Source: Amphiura filiformis (lineage: Eukaryota > Echinodermata > Ophiuroidea > Amphilepidida > Amphiuridae). From it: a DNA stretch of 64,000 bases. Positions 47,495 to 60,014 of this stretch are shown piece by piece. The stretch's first letter is position 1, and each line of letters opens with the position of its first letter. Under the pieces are notes generated by a model. That model was not told the origin of the DNA and searched no databases. It saw only the letters and a program-made list of their open reading frames with translations. The translations under genes and the position numbers were made by a program. The stretch is taken from the NCBI RefSeq assembly GCF_039555335.1, contig NC_092644.1:51039281-51103280 (forward strand), in the 5' to 3' direction.

Positions 47495-49341
47495 CTATAA
47501 CTTACAATTGTCTAGTGTTTTTTTCTTGTGCACTCTCATAACATGCTTCTGCAATTGATCTTTCCTTGCTGCAGCATAATCACAATGAGGGCAATGGTAA
47601 GATTTTTCTTTCTTATGAATAGATCTGATATGATTTTCCAGATGTCTGCTCTGTGCTGCACTATAATCACAACGCGAACATTGGTACGGCCTTTCATCTT
47701 CATGATTTTCCCTGATATGCGATACCAAAGCTTCATTCTGTGCTCCAGTACATGTATACTCACAATATGGACATTGGTAAGATTTTTCTGTATGATATGC
47801 TCTTATATGTACTTTCAAAGCACCACTCTGGGCTGCAGCATGATCACATTGTGGACATTGGAAAGGTTTTTCTCCTGTATGAGTCCTAACATGGACAGTC
47901 AATTGTGAGAGCTGCCGGAATTTTTTACCACAATATGAACAGTCATAATTTTTAACTCCTAAATGCATTTTGATGTGCGTCGTCAGATTGCTCTGAAATC
48001 GGAAGCTGTTTCCACAATACTCACATCGATAGGGTTTCACATCCAAATGAATGCGTTCATGCTCTGTCAAATTACTCTTGTGATTAAAACTTTTACCACA
48101 AGTCTTACAGACATGATTTTTTTCACTTCTGTGGCTTCTTTCGTGAAGATCATAACTACCTTTTATGGTGAATAACTTGCCACAGTCCTGGCATTCATAA
48201 ATTTTGACTTTCCTTCCATATCTTGATTTAATCAGAGACTCTTTCCCGAGGATTTCTGTATACTGATGCGTGGCAATTTCATGGTCAATCCAATTTGACT
48301 TACGTATGAACTCTTTACGACAGAACTGACATTGGTAATTTTTCTCCCCCGTGTGATTCATCATGTGGAAAGTCAACTGGCATTTCTGGCGGAATGATTT
48401 TTTACAGATTTTACAATTATATGGTGTAGACCCTGTATGCTTCCTCATGTGGATCTTGAGAACCCCTGGTCTAGCAAAGATCTTCAAACAAATGTTACAC
48501 CTTGCTTTTTCTCTTTTCTGTTTATATTTCTCTTTTTATTCGGATTTGAATTAGTGCTTTTCAACTGTTTATCCGAGGATACAAAATGCATGCTCACATC
48601 TGAGTTTTCATCAATCTGATCAACCGATGCATCTGATTTGCGGATTCTGCTACTGGTTCTCTTTTTCAGCCTGTCTTGTTTAGTCTGTTTTGACTTTGAT
48701 ACAAGTAGTTGTGGGTTTTGTTCCTTCTTGCCTTTTGTTATGACTGATGCATTAGGGTTGATAGTAGTGTTGACAGGAGCCTTGTCCTTTGTCTTACTTT
48801 TTACTTCTTGGTTTCTATTGGATTCTGCAACAACCTGTGTTTGTTGTGTCCTCTTTCTTAATCTCCCACTCTCTCTTTTGTTGCTACTTGCATTCTTCAA
48901 TTCCTTGGACTTGGTAGCAGTACTAGAAACACTAACTTTTGTATCATCTCGTTTTGGTTTTCTTTCTTTCCTTGAGCTTTTCTTCAATATTCTAGATGTC
49001 TTCACTTGACCAGATGATGAAACCAAATCACAAGGAAGTACTTCCACATCTATATTACCGTTATCCTCTTTGGAAACCTCTTTACTGGTGCATTTTGTCT
49101 CTTTTCCATTCCACTTTATGCTCCTAGACAAAGCTCCTTGACTAGCTGGTGGTTTACCTTGTGCAATGTTTTGATAATTCACATCTTTTCCAGGCTCACA
49201 AACCTTATTATCTATTTTCAGCAAAGGGTGTCGACTATGCAATCTGGTGTGCGACTTGTAGCGATCGAAACTTGCAAAGATTTGTTTACATCTGTAGCAT
49301 TTGTGTGGTTTCAGAGTTTCCATCAATGTATAAGCAGACAT
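47495..49341 (-). pseudogene. C2H2 zinc-finger tandem copy 3, one net frameshift
   Basis: The N-terminal part (MSAYTLMETLKPHKC onward, 285 codons) ends shortly after a net one-base change within about 48510-48545, in the basic linker just before the finger array. The array continues open in another frame to MRVHKKKTLDNCKL. It has diverged from copies 1 and 2 in its N-terminal part (PLLKIDNK and ASQGALSRS for SLKKDFK and RNQANLILI). The acceptor before the ATG is preserved as ttcacag. A pseudogene, a sequencing error, or a gene split by an unrecognised small intron; the lack of GT-AG sites at the break makes the last less likely. Confidence 0.8.
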
Positions 49342-50620
49342 TATGAACCTGTGAACAAAATGAAGATAGATGTTCTAAAAATTGATTGAAAAAAAACACC
49401 CGATTGACCCAAAAAGTTAATGTTATGTTTAGCGTAACTCGTCTGCGTTTGGATTTTCTGGCGGCGTTTGTGATGCCTAAATCCCACAACAATAAGGTTT
49501 GAAAAAGTGAATGTATGAATCTTATATAAACTTGCTTTGGTCAAGGGTTTGGTTAGTCATGCATGCATCTTTAAGGGTCCTTTAAAAGAACAGCCAAATC
49601 TTCCTGGCAAAGTTCCTTGTCATTCATAGGGTCAAAACCACAAAAAACGAGCAATTCGGTGAAAATCCTGTCGCAACCATTCAACTTAATATATTGTACC
49701 AATGTGGATCGTAATATAAAGAAATGATCATGGAATATCTTAAAACACAAAACAACAGGCTATAATATCTGGAAATTTGATCATTCAAATCGTATTATTT
49801 TGGAAGTAGCGATGTTTCGAAGTTGGCTGAGCGGTCAAAACCCCTATGTCGCAAATCACGAACTTTACATATTTGTGTAATGTGCTTTAAGGAACGCAAT
49901 GAACATGCCTTGAAATAGTATTAAAATGTAATTTATAGTGTATTCCTACAAGGAAAAAAAGGAAATAACCATCCCTAAACTGTAAAAGATGATTTATTTA
50001 CAATTGGAATTTGTCGCAATACTCTGTGTAACCTATGTTACATTGACATGTTATCTTTAATAACATTTTTATCAATTTACAGTACATGTAGGTATCATGT
50101 TTTGCCTTTATAATGTCAAATTAATAGCGTGGAAATTAAATTTATGACTGAAAATGTAATGTGGGTATCCGTTTTAGAGAAAAGCAAGACAAAGTACCAT
50201 AATCTATGACCGTATGGTTAAGGAAAGTAGCCTACGTTACCATTTATCTGAAAATCAAACGGTAGAATATACACCTGGTAGGTAGTAAACATTAGCATGT
50301 GATACCTTGATAAAAGTGAAATAATTTTGTTGCACACTGCTATCATTAACAGAACATGTGGAAATTTTAGAAGTTTAAATGAAACATCCGTTACTGAAAC
50401 ATACGTTACCAGTATTTGTACGACTATGATCAAATATAAGAAAATCACATCAGACCCCACCTGCATGTCATTTTTAGTCCGTCTAGTGCCCCTCGCACGG
50501 CTAGCAATGTATAACATTTTTATTTTTTTGAGTTCTATGAGTATGTAAACGATTTGTAACATACGTTCTTAACAGTGACACAATACAATATGAGGAACCA
50601 TTGTGGAAATTATTTTGTGG

Positions 50621-50829
50621 CAGTGTTCAAAATAAGCACTTATCCTCTTGTCCAAAAATCACTGGGGACAACCATATTGAGATATGTACTTATCCTCTGG
50701 ACAACCATTATATTTTTCCTCTTAAATATGACACATTTTGGGGACAACCAAAATGTTTTGAGGACAAGCAGAATTTATGCTTTAGTTGTCCTCGGGACAA
50801 CCTCCATATTTTCCTTATTTCGGACACTG
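50621..50829. mobile_element. Small foldback element
   Basis: Ends cagtgttcaaaataag and cttatttcggacactg mirror each other with mismatches. Inside, gaggacaa and ttgtcctc blocks recur in both orientations. Confidence 0.5.
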
Positions 50830-51718
50830 TTTTGTGGTATATGTCAAACACATTAAACAAGATACTTTTTGATCCAATACTTGCATAAGATTCTCTAAAG
50901 TACCAGATAATAGTCTAAATTATGTAAGATGGATATAGATTACTTATTCCACATCTCCTGTATTAAAATTCACACTCACTCCAGGATGCCAATGGTAAGG
51001 GTGAAAGAAGTATTATGGGTTGAAAGAAGCAAGTTCAAACATCCATTTCAAATAGTGAAAACCGATCATTAGTAATGCGCTTTCGTCCCTGACAAAAACA
51101 CTGCTGAGTCTAACAAAACATAGTAATGTACGTTACAGCAGTAAATTTCGCTAGGTTACTCCGCTTCTGGATATTGTTTGAAGTCAAATGATATATCATT
51201 GTAAAGCTTATGATATATTTTTTAAACAAGGAAGAAAACAAAATTGACCAGGGGCCAACTTTACGAGCGTTTCGACATGGACGGTCATATATAGGGAACT
51301 TTTAATTTATGTACGCCACAGATCACTAGCCCTGGAGGCACAACAACAGGTGTTTCTTTACTTTAGGCTGGTTTTATTCTTACATGTTATACTGCCTTGT
51401 GGAAGTAGTGTTATAAAGGCTATGAATTTGGTTTTTCGCCGCCTTTGGCAATTTTTTTTTTTTTTCGTCATCTTGGCGAAGTTGTCTTTTTTCAATTTTA
51501 ATGTATCGCATGGACGCACTAAATAATTATTTAGTATGTCCATGGTATACGGTACCTTTAAATACAGAGCTGGGTAAGGAAAAAATTTTTTTACTCATCA
51601 GTGAGGCAAATTTTTTTTTTTTTTTTTTTTTTTACTCATCAGTGCCCCCATCAGTGAGGCAATTTTTTTTTTTACTCATCAGTGAGGCAATTTTTATTTT
51701 TTTTTAAACTCCCTAGCC

Positions 51719-52142
51719 TCTATAATTAAAGACAGAGATAAAAAGAATTTATCGCATCTGATGTCACTGTCAATTACGATCCTTGATTGGTTTACACAGG
51801 TTAATCAGCGCGTAAAAGGAAGACCGATCTATCTGGTGCTGATCGGAGAAAAGGAATAGCAGCAAATGGCGAAAAATTACGTACTTTTACAAGGCAAAAA
51901 GCAGCTTTTCTAGGCATTGTGGACATGGTGCCTTTGGTTAAGAAAGTTTCCTACTATTAAGACCTAACTTTTGAGATGGTTTGCATGTTGAAAGGTGCAA
52001 AATTAACAATAAGGCGCCCGCTTATAAATCCGCGTTCAGCAAGTCATCATCACGACACTTGTACACAAACCATGCTCGAATTTGATTGACAGATGGCGTC
52101 AGACGCGATAAATCCTTTTTATCTGTGTCTTTAATTATATCT
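51719..52142. mobile_element. Foldback element
   Basis: Arms of about 75 bp: tataattaaagacagagata on the left and tatctgtgtctttaattata on the right, followed by atttatcgcatctga and tcagacgcgataaat. No coding content. Confidence 0.78.
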
Positions 52143-52349
52143 AATGGTGCGTCCAAACCTTTCGTGCAAGCACCTATACTCATACTGAAAATACATATGT
52201 GACTATCCACCATAACTGAGCCCGGATGTCACCAGTGCCACTATTCATTGAGATATGCTCCATTGGCATTGAACTTAACAATAAACAATAGGAAACAAAG
52301 GATTTATTGACTGTTTTATTGATTTTCACTACTTAAATGTCAAGTACTA

Positions 52350-52717
52350 TTCTGTCGGTCCGTGTCACGTCACTTCCGGTTGATGATGTTCGAGTGAAAA
52401 CAAGTCCCTGATTCGATTTTTGTTGATGATTTCTGTCATTGGTGTAATGTAAATTTCGATCGCAAATAGTCAGTGGAATCAAACAACCGCTTCTAAGTCT
52501 TCAGAGTAAGAAACTTACTTGATTTACCGCTTATATACTGACAAACTTAAAATTAAATTCCATGGTCGAGTGTCGTTTTTTCCGAAATTGAACATCACTC
52601 CAGCAACATCGCTATGTAGCCTCCTTCACAGCCGGTTTCTGTTGTTCACATCAAACCGTGAGCCACATGCAGTTTGGGCCCGAGACTAGAGATAGCCCGG
52701 ATGTCCGACCGACAGAA
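52350..52717. mobile_element. TIR element MITE-1, copy 2 (uninterrupted)
   Basis: Ends ttctgtcggtcc and gaccgacagaa, flanked on both sides by TA (52348-52349 and 52718-52719), suggesting a Tc1/mariner-type TA target duplication. It is the intact counterpart of 1454-2168, lacking the nested MITE-2, and has no coding capacity. Confidence 0.85.
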
Positions 52718-53337
52718 TAGACATGATATACCGGTACATCATTTTAAAGCTAATTTCAAGCAGAATATTTTGGTTGAATATCTCAAAAATGATGATTGGC
52801 GACTTCAGGGCTGAGTTGTGCTGGATGATCACATACATACATCATATGAGTTAGGTATGCTAGGTGAATTCAAATTTGCCATCAAATTGCATCGTTTTAT
52901 ATATCAAATTAAAGCCCTTGAGTAAACTAAGCCAAAACTGAAAACCTTTTTTTCATAGCACTTTCCGTAGCAAAGTTACATCTTGTCAAAGATTGACTTT
53001 CATCAAAAAGATTCAGCTAGCAAAATTCCCCAAAACGGCATTTCGGGGTGTTTTTAGATTTTAGTCTCATGGCGATGGCAGCTTTTTTTAATGGAACTGC
53101 TATAAAAATCCCTCTAAAATTGCATGTGCGACTTGATTATCATCATAAAAATCATATATATGGGTCAAGTGAAGTATAGAAAACATATTTATGTAGGTTT
53201 CCTTCACCCACCTATTCTCGAAAAAAATTCAAATTTCAATGTAAATATGCATTGTGTTGGGGCCCCGGTCGCGGCGAATTCGCTGACTAGTAAATGTGTT
53301 AACTAAGGTTTGCCTAGGTTACCTATATGAGTGACTA

Positions 53338-53650
53338 TTCATACATACACGCTATATAACAGCGCGCGTGATTGGTCGAGAGCCGGGCATAAACAGCGTT
53401 TATGCCCGGTGTCCCGGATGTGATATCGCCGGGTAGGGAAAATGCAAGTAAAATCATGTTTTTTAATAATGTTACTCGTAATTTTTGTTATTATTTTGAT
53501 GAAATAAGAATCACAAAATGTTCTGGTACATTTGTATGTATGAACGGGGTTCATATATTTCATGACTAAACGGTTGTTTATGCCCTCGGGCCGCAAGGGC
53601 CTCGGCCATAAACAACCGTTTAGTCATGAAAATATATGAATGAACCCCTA
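53338..53650. mobile_element. MITE-2 copy 2, with two hairpins
   Basis: The first part (53338-53543) has inverted ends ttcatacatac and gtatgtatgaa and an inner hairpin ccgggcataaac/gtttatgcccgg at about 53383-53410. The second part (53546-53647) is one large hairpin with arms of about 48 bp (ggggttcatatatttcatga and its mirror). Both hairpins contain gcataaac. The 5' part is shared with the copy nested at 1645-1965. Confidence 0.75.
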
Positions 53651-54675
53651 ATTTGTGCCCGGGTATTTGTGGTCAGTCATTTATCAATTTATGGCCTTTT
53701 TACTTGTAATTATGAAATTATTTCAATGCTGTGAGCTCTATCGTACTTACCTGCCCCTGTAGACAAACAAATTTTAGTGATTCGTCGAATGTTATTGGCA
53801 AAAAATGAATTTCTTGTTGCAATATGATCCATCGAAGTCTTGAATCGAATTCTGCCAAGTCTAATTATTTACAGCCCGTATCCCAATCAATTACAAGAGC
53901 GACGTCAGCGACCTCATCAGGCAAACTACAGGGTGTCCAAAAAAAAAAAAAAAAAAAACAGAACCCTCATTGCACCCTCTTATTCTCTTTTTTTCTGAAA
54001 AGTTAATCAAATATATTGTGGTATGTTAAAAAAACATTGAATCGTTGCTTTAATATTTAATAAACCGATAAAAATATAACATTTCAATCGGCTCACAACT
54101 TTTGATGATCATAGGCCTAGGCCTAGTGCTCTAGACTGTAGGCCCCGGTTTTTCACCCATGTCCACGGAAGCTCACGGAGGAGATTTGGCTACTTCAAAG
54201 ATTGAAAAGGAGTCCCGGGGGATCTTTCCCCGGGTCTCTCCCTGGTTGATGGTATGGGATGTGCCACGGTTCATTTCAAAAATACCAAATGACAATGACT
54301 TATCCTTCAGGTAGGCCTACTTAGGCCTAAGCAATTTAGGCCTATAAACAATTTTGATTTTTTTTACACTTTCGCTGGGACTGAACAGAATGGGAGTTTA
54401 ACTGTTCTATAAATATGTTGTTTAAAAACAGCTGAAAGCACTGTTAAAGAACGATACATAGACCTACACTATTGTGATTTGTGATAGTCATTGATAATAG
54501 TTGATAAACAATAGGCCTAGTTGACTAAACATGCTAAAACACATAATTTTTCTAAATACATAATACATTGTTTGAAAACGGTGCATAGGCCTACGCTCTG
54601 ATATTGTGATCGGTAGTCATTGATAATACATGTAGTTGATTGAAATCATTGTCGAAACAGAACTTCTAAATTATA

Positions 54676-55736
54676 TTAGGGAGTGTTCAGAAATACTTTG
54701 GTGGGGGGGCTGGTAAAAGGAGGGGGGGCCAAAAAGTTTTGGACCTTAAAAAGGGGGGACCAAAAGTTTTAGGTGGTAGGAAAGGGGGGGGCCAAAAAAG
54801 TTTTCCTCTCAAAACCCACAATTTTCGCGCGCTTCGCGCGCATTGAGACCCTCTATATCACTTTTAACACGAGCAAGTTTTCGTTTTCAGTGCTTTTGTT
54901 TGAAAAAATTATGGCACTTAGTGTACACATATATCTATTGATTAATATAACATTTAAAAAGATGATCAGCAACATGCAACATCTGGGTTGGTTTATACTG
55001 GCACTTTTTATCATAAATTTTTATATCTCTTCAAAGTAGGATACCATTCAGTATGATTATGTACCAATCTGATCAAATACAACTAAGAAAATATTGCAAA
55101 TAAATTGGATTTCTTTGCACGTAAACTGCACACTTCAGCATGTTCAGTTTAATATTTCTCATTGCAAAATTATTTTGTACACAAAGGCATGGGTAGATTT
55201 ACCATAGGCAGAGTGGGCATAGGCCCAGGTACCACAGCTTTTTGCATAAATTAGTTCTAATTTTAACAATATTTGACCATTCAAGCTTCAATATGGCCAA
55301 ATTTTTTGGGCGGTTCACACGCACTGTACAGTACTATCATAATAGCCACGGATCCAAATTATGCACCTATGAACCTCCAAATAAATCCTCTATTTCATTT
55401 ATCCCTGTAAAATCAGATAAACACCCTGATTTGGGACAAATCTAATAAAATGAAAATTTCCTTGTGCTTGTATTTCATCTCATGCGCAATTGTCCCACTG
55501 GGAATGTTTCAAACATTTGCCTCCCTCAATGACATGTGACCCAGATACCACACCACTGGAAACAACACTAAGTATGTTTGTTATACGATAATGGGGGGGT
55601 CAAAAAGTTTTGTCTGTCAAAAGAGGGGGGTCAAAAAAGTTTAGCGGTCCATCGAGGGGGTTCAAAAAAGTTTTCGAGTGAAAAAATTGAGGTAGACCAG
55701 CCCCCCCTACCAAAGTATTAATGAACACTCCCTTAA
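54676..55736. mobile_element. Foldback element, about 1.06 kb, G-rich ends
   Basis: Left end ttagggagtgttcagaaata and right end atgaacactcccttaa, then actttggtgggggggctgg and ccagccccccctaccaaagt. TTAA-like ends suggest a piggyBac-type target. Several ggggggccaaaaagtttt motifs repeat near both ends. No transposase frame seen. Confidence 0.75.
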
Positions 55737-55844
55737 AGGCTTTTAGATTTTGAACTATTTTGAAGTTTCTCTGAAGTGTAAAACCTGACAATTTTATTCT
55801 AATCCCATTCTCAGTTGGCATGATGAGAGGTCACAAAAACACCT

Positions 55845-56180
55845 CCGTCGCGGACGTTTTTCAAAGAAAGTGAACTCTTTGACTTACTTGTGTTTCAGTT
55901 ATTGCTCTTCAGTGTTCAGAATGATCTTTGAGTCTTTATCGTTTGGTGAAAATTTCCCAATGTTCTCCGTTGCGGACGTACAAATTGAAATATTTCAATT
56001 CGTATGTCCGCAACGATGAACTTAAAACTGAACAGGGATGCAAAATCAAAACACCTCATGCAGAGAAAGTCGGTTCAAAATATGCAAACTTTATTTGTTT
56101 GAAACCAAAAGAAGACTCTAAACAAGGTACAGTATAGTTAAAGATGGCAATTTTTGGATTGAACGTCCGTAGCAGAGGTA
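55845..56180. repeat. Region of mirrored tgcggacgt motifs with a 48-bp palindrome
   Basis: Positions 55968-56015 form a 24+24 bp palindrome with two mismatched pairs (arm starts cgttgcggacgtacaaattg). Related motifs flank it: cctccgtcgcggacgtt at 55846 and gaacgtccgtagcagagg at 56161 in opposite orientation. Probably a foldback element with nested hairpins; the ends are not fixed. Confidence 0.6.
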
Positions 56181-58904
56181 AATTTTCACACACACAGGGT
56201 AAAAAATAAACTTGCTCTGATTTTCTTGAAATTGGCAGCAAATTTGTCATCTTTTCGTGGGGATTCAGAAAAAGAATAGTTTGCACTATCTGCAATGTAA
56301 AATTACTGAGATATGAGATAAAAATGAGTTTCACGGGCCATTTGGTTGACATAATTACGGAACTGCACTGTTGAAAACACTTAACTTTTCTAAATACATT
56401 GTTTTGAAATAGTTGAAACTTGAAAACACTATTAAAGAACGATCAGCTTAAGTTAAAACTTTCTAGGCATGTTTACACCCTCTAGCACCATGCACCACAC
56501 ATTTTAGAAATAAGTATAAGTATTTAAAACCGATTTAAAATTCATTTCTAACGGACGAAACAAGTCTGAATATGACGCGAGACTACTACGAGCGACACGG
56601 AAATGACGTTTTAACACTAAATCTGAGAATGTACCTTTGGTATATCAATTAAAAGAGTACCGTCTATAACCAAGTAAAGAGTGTCACCTTAATCTGCATG
56701 TAGTAGTGGTGGGAAAACCCATCTATATATCATATGAAAAAGTTTGGCCACAATATGAGCATAAAAGTGGTAGCATGAAGAGCAACATTTTTTTACTGCA
56801 CGACCTTGTATTATGCAAGCATGGAAAACCCCATTGTGCTCCCTATTGTTCACTCGTTATGGTTGATTGATTTCCATTGTTAGGAATCCCTGTGCACATC
56901 GAAAATATGAGTTTTGGTGATATTTATTATTATTTGGATCAAAAAGTGCCACCTTTTGCTATCCACTAATAAACATGAATTTTATATCATCAGAAAGATA
57001 ACTCTCTCAAGTGTTTATTGCAATGCGAAGAAAAATGTTAGCATGTTCCAGTGAAATGTTATGAAATTATTTATCAAATAATTTGCTCAAAAAACTTGAA
57101 AAAGAAAGAAAAATGTCTCATTTCCCATTAGAAATTGAAAAACGTACAACTTTCTAAGTAAAAAGTGCCACCTTTTCCCAAAACTCAATGCATTTATAAT
57201 TTATATTATTTGAAAGTAGATATATCAAAGTTTTTAATACCGAGCGAAGATATTTAAAAACATTTTTCGTTTTCCTGTAGTGGTTGAAGATAGGTAGAAA
57301 AGTCGACATTTTACTAGAATTTCCTGTGTTAAAAAGACCTTTTGAAAGTGGCGTGAGCAGATGCACCAAAGTTTTCCATATGAAATATATATATAAAACA
57401 TGACCTATCGCTTTACTTTATTGAATCATCAATACGATAGCAAACAGGCATGTCAGTAGCTGTCAGTCACGCGTCGCGCGACGTACACTTTATTTAGATT
57501 GGGACTTTCCAACCAATTATAAATTCATTAAAATTATAGTCTTTCAGAATAAATTATATATGCATAGGTCTACACCCTATGTTAACATTTGTTTTCATCT
57601 GTCATTTAAAATATAATCTAAATAATATTCAGAATTATATTATCCGTGTTTTTAATTTTTCTCAGTGCAATTTCTTTTTATTCCATTTAATTTTAATGCT
57701 TTATACACAAACATTGACAAAACTGAAATTTAATTGTTAAATTCGCGCAATTCAGCTACTTGGCTGCAATGGGAAATTATAGGCCCCCTACTACTACTAT
57801 TGGTTCAGATTCAAAATAAATAAACTCCCTATTTTGAATCCGTTTTCAAAATGTTCAGAATATCCCGGGGAAAATCCCTCGGTTCAAAAGGCAAAATGTT
57901 TAGATTCTAAAGGCAAAATGTTTAGATTCTTCACAATGCCCTCTAAATAAAGCTCAAATAATACCACTAATTGAGTAATTAATGACCCCGATTTGCGTTC
58001 GGGTTTTTACAAATAATAAAGTATGATTGGATCACACGCATCATGCACGAGTCCTGAGGTTATGAATATAATCTATATGGCTGTTCAAAATGCCTACTTA
58101 AAATCCTTTTCAAAATGATTATTTTTGAATCCCTTGTCGAAATTTCTATATTCCCAATCCTTTTCAGGGGTGTTATGTTTTCTTTCATAATTTTATAATT
58201 GCTTTTAATATAATATGTCAAAATCCGGTAATTTCCCCCTAAAAGTAAAATTAATAAAACTCCAACATTGATTTTCCATACTCCATTATTGAGCACCACG
58301 TATATTCATTTTATCCTATTCGTCTGGCCTTTAAACAGAATTACATGCGTTACAACTTACAAGGCATAATCTATCTTATTAGCTCTTATTCAAGAATTAC
58401 AATTTTCCCCGTGAAATCAAAACCCTCTTGCATATAATTTTTTTAATGCGTCCTTTCTCTTTGGAATTGGCAACAAGTTTAAAATATTAATTCTACAATC
58501 CTGCAAATGCTGCCATCTATTTGGAAAATAAGAATTAACAAAGAAATATTTTCCAGTTATTTTATATGTGTTTATTGTAATGTTAAAAAGAATTATAGTA
58601 AACTATAACATGCTAATTAGTCACTATAAGAACTGGACACTAAAAATAAATGTTACTGAATTCAATCACGCCCACTTTTTCATATCAGAAACGATAGAAC
58701 AATAGAGCATGCCTTCCACCACTGAGTTAAACGTCACCTTAATGAAGATGGCGTGGGTTAGGGAATTCCCGGCGATTGATTCACGGGTATTTCCGTCCTG
58801 ACGTTCTAAATGCGCGGTATAGGAATAACGATCATTACTCGTCAGTTCTCAGCTTCAGGATACTTAAGTATTCTCCCGGATGAATCGGTAAATATGTTTT
58901 TGTT

Positions 58905-58935
<31 letters not shown>

Positions 58936-59302
58936 TTTCTTATTTAACCTGGGGCCGGGACCTGGGTGGCCAATCAATGCACTGGCACTGTTCTCCCTTG
59001 GTACACATGTGTTTATTTGTTTGCTTGCTTTTAATACCATATAATCTTTGAGAAAAAGGGGTCGTTGGCTATCCTGTAGACATAAAACCCTCAAGAGAAA
59101 AGGTTCTTGAAAATGGAACCCCAAAATGTTGCAGAAATCTTTGTATAAAATGGTTCTTGGTCTTTCTAGAACCATTTTTGGACCTTCGTAGAACCCTTTA
59201 AGGACAGCTCAAGACTGATCTTGTAAGGCTCTACTAAACCTCTTCGTCTTGCTATGCCTGAACTTGTTCAGAAAAGGGACACCCCCACGCAGTCACTATT
59301 TA

Positions 59303-59440
59303 GGGACTGTGCAATAATTATGAGCCCGGGGGGGTAAAATTTCCAAACGGCTCGCCAAAAATCGCTTGCCCCCCCCCCGGCCCCCCAAAAATTGCTTGCC
59401 CCCCTCTCGGCCCGCCAAAAATCTTTGCCCCCCCCCACCA
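59303..59440. repeat. C-rich repeat fragment related to the element at 34376
   Basis: It begins gggactgtgcaataattatg, like the end of the nested element at 34376-34684, but no mirrored right end follows. Inside, cgccaaaaatcgcttgcccc and variants recur three times. A one-ended or truncated copy. A similar C-rich block lies at about 60275-60345. Confidence 0.65.
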
Positions 59441-60014
59441 CCACCACACCGACATCGCCTGGCTAATAATTTATACTTGGTACAGCAGAGATACTAAAAT
59501 CAGTACCCGGGATCGATACACGTGAATGTGCTTTGCACGATTTGATATTCAGATGATAAATCTTTGGATACCGGGATAGAAAATGATGAATATCTCCGGC
59601 TCCCGTAATTTTTTTATTCTAAAGAAGCCATATTTAGATCCTTGCACTTGAATATATGTGTTGAACGGATATGATAGTCGTTAGCTTGCGTCTTGAGAAA
59701 GAACAGTGCGTCTTGAACTCAAAAACTAACAAAAATTTTGATTTTAGGCCTATATGTGCCGAACCATATCGCAGCGTAGGCTAGCTGCACTCACTCGTGG
59801 AGAGTCTAAAAGCAGCCTGACCTCATGGCGTATGCTCACTCACACATGAGAGGTCAATTACCAGGCTATTGTCAGTAGCCTTAGTCGGATGTCCCTCGGC
59901 TCATTATGCGTCTTAAAGCTATTAAACAGGTCAGAACAAAATGGCCATGCGTGGCTGTGGATTCAACCCCGGGATTCAACCTCACATGGCGATTTCTGCC
60001 ATCGGGGCGATGAC
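59441..60014 (+). repeat. Inverted copy of the zinc-finger spacer repeat
   Basis: Reading forward, this matches the reverse complement of about 43585-44135 in spacer 1: cctggctaataatt, atcgatacacgtgaatgtgc, ctttggataccgggatagaa and ggcgatttctgccat are all shared, with small indels. The divergence is clearly greater than between the two spacers. Confidence 0.8.

Larger units (their letters stand above)
40812..49341 (-). repeat. Tandem zinc-finger gene cluster, period about 3.35 kb
   Basis: Three zinc-finger copies in one orientation, with two spacers (42648-44164 and 45985-47494) that are nearly identical to each other. The sequence upstream of copy 3 (beyond 49345) is different, so two full units and a terminal gene remain. 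The two spacers and the 5' halves of copies 1 and 2 look far more alike than either does to copy 3, pointing to a recent duplication. Confidence 0.88.

Noticed and set aside
48484-48487. Separate short gene starting at the C-terminal frame of zinc-finger copy 3
   Set aside because: Its apparent start is a TTG that aligns with Leu in ICLKIF of copy 1, so it is the continuation of one broken gene.
41262-49009. Many plus-strand open frames over the zinc-finger cluster
   Set aside because: They are antisense shadows that repeat with the genes and have no splice or motif support.
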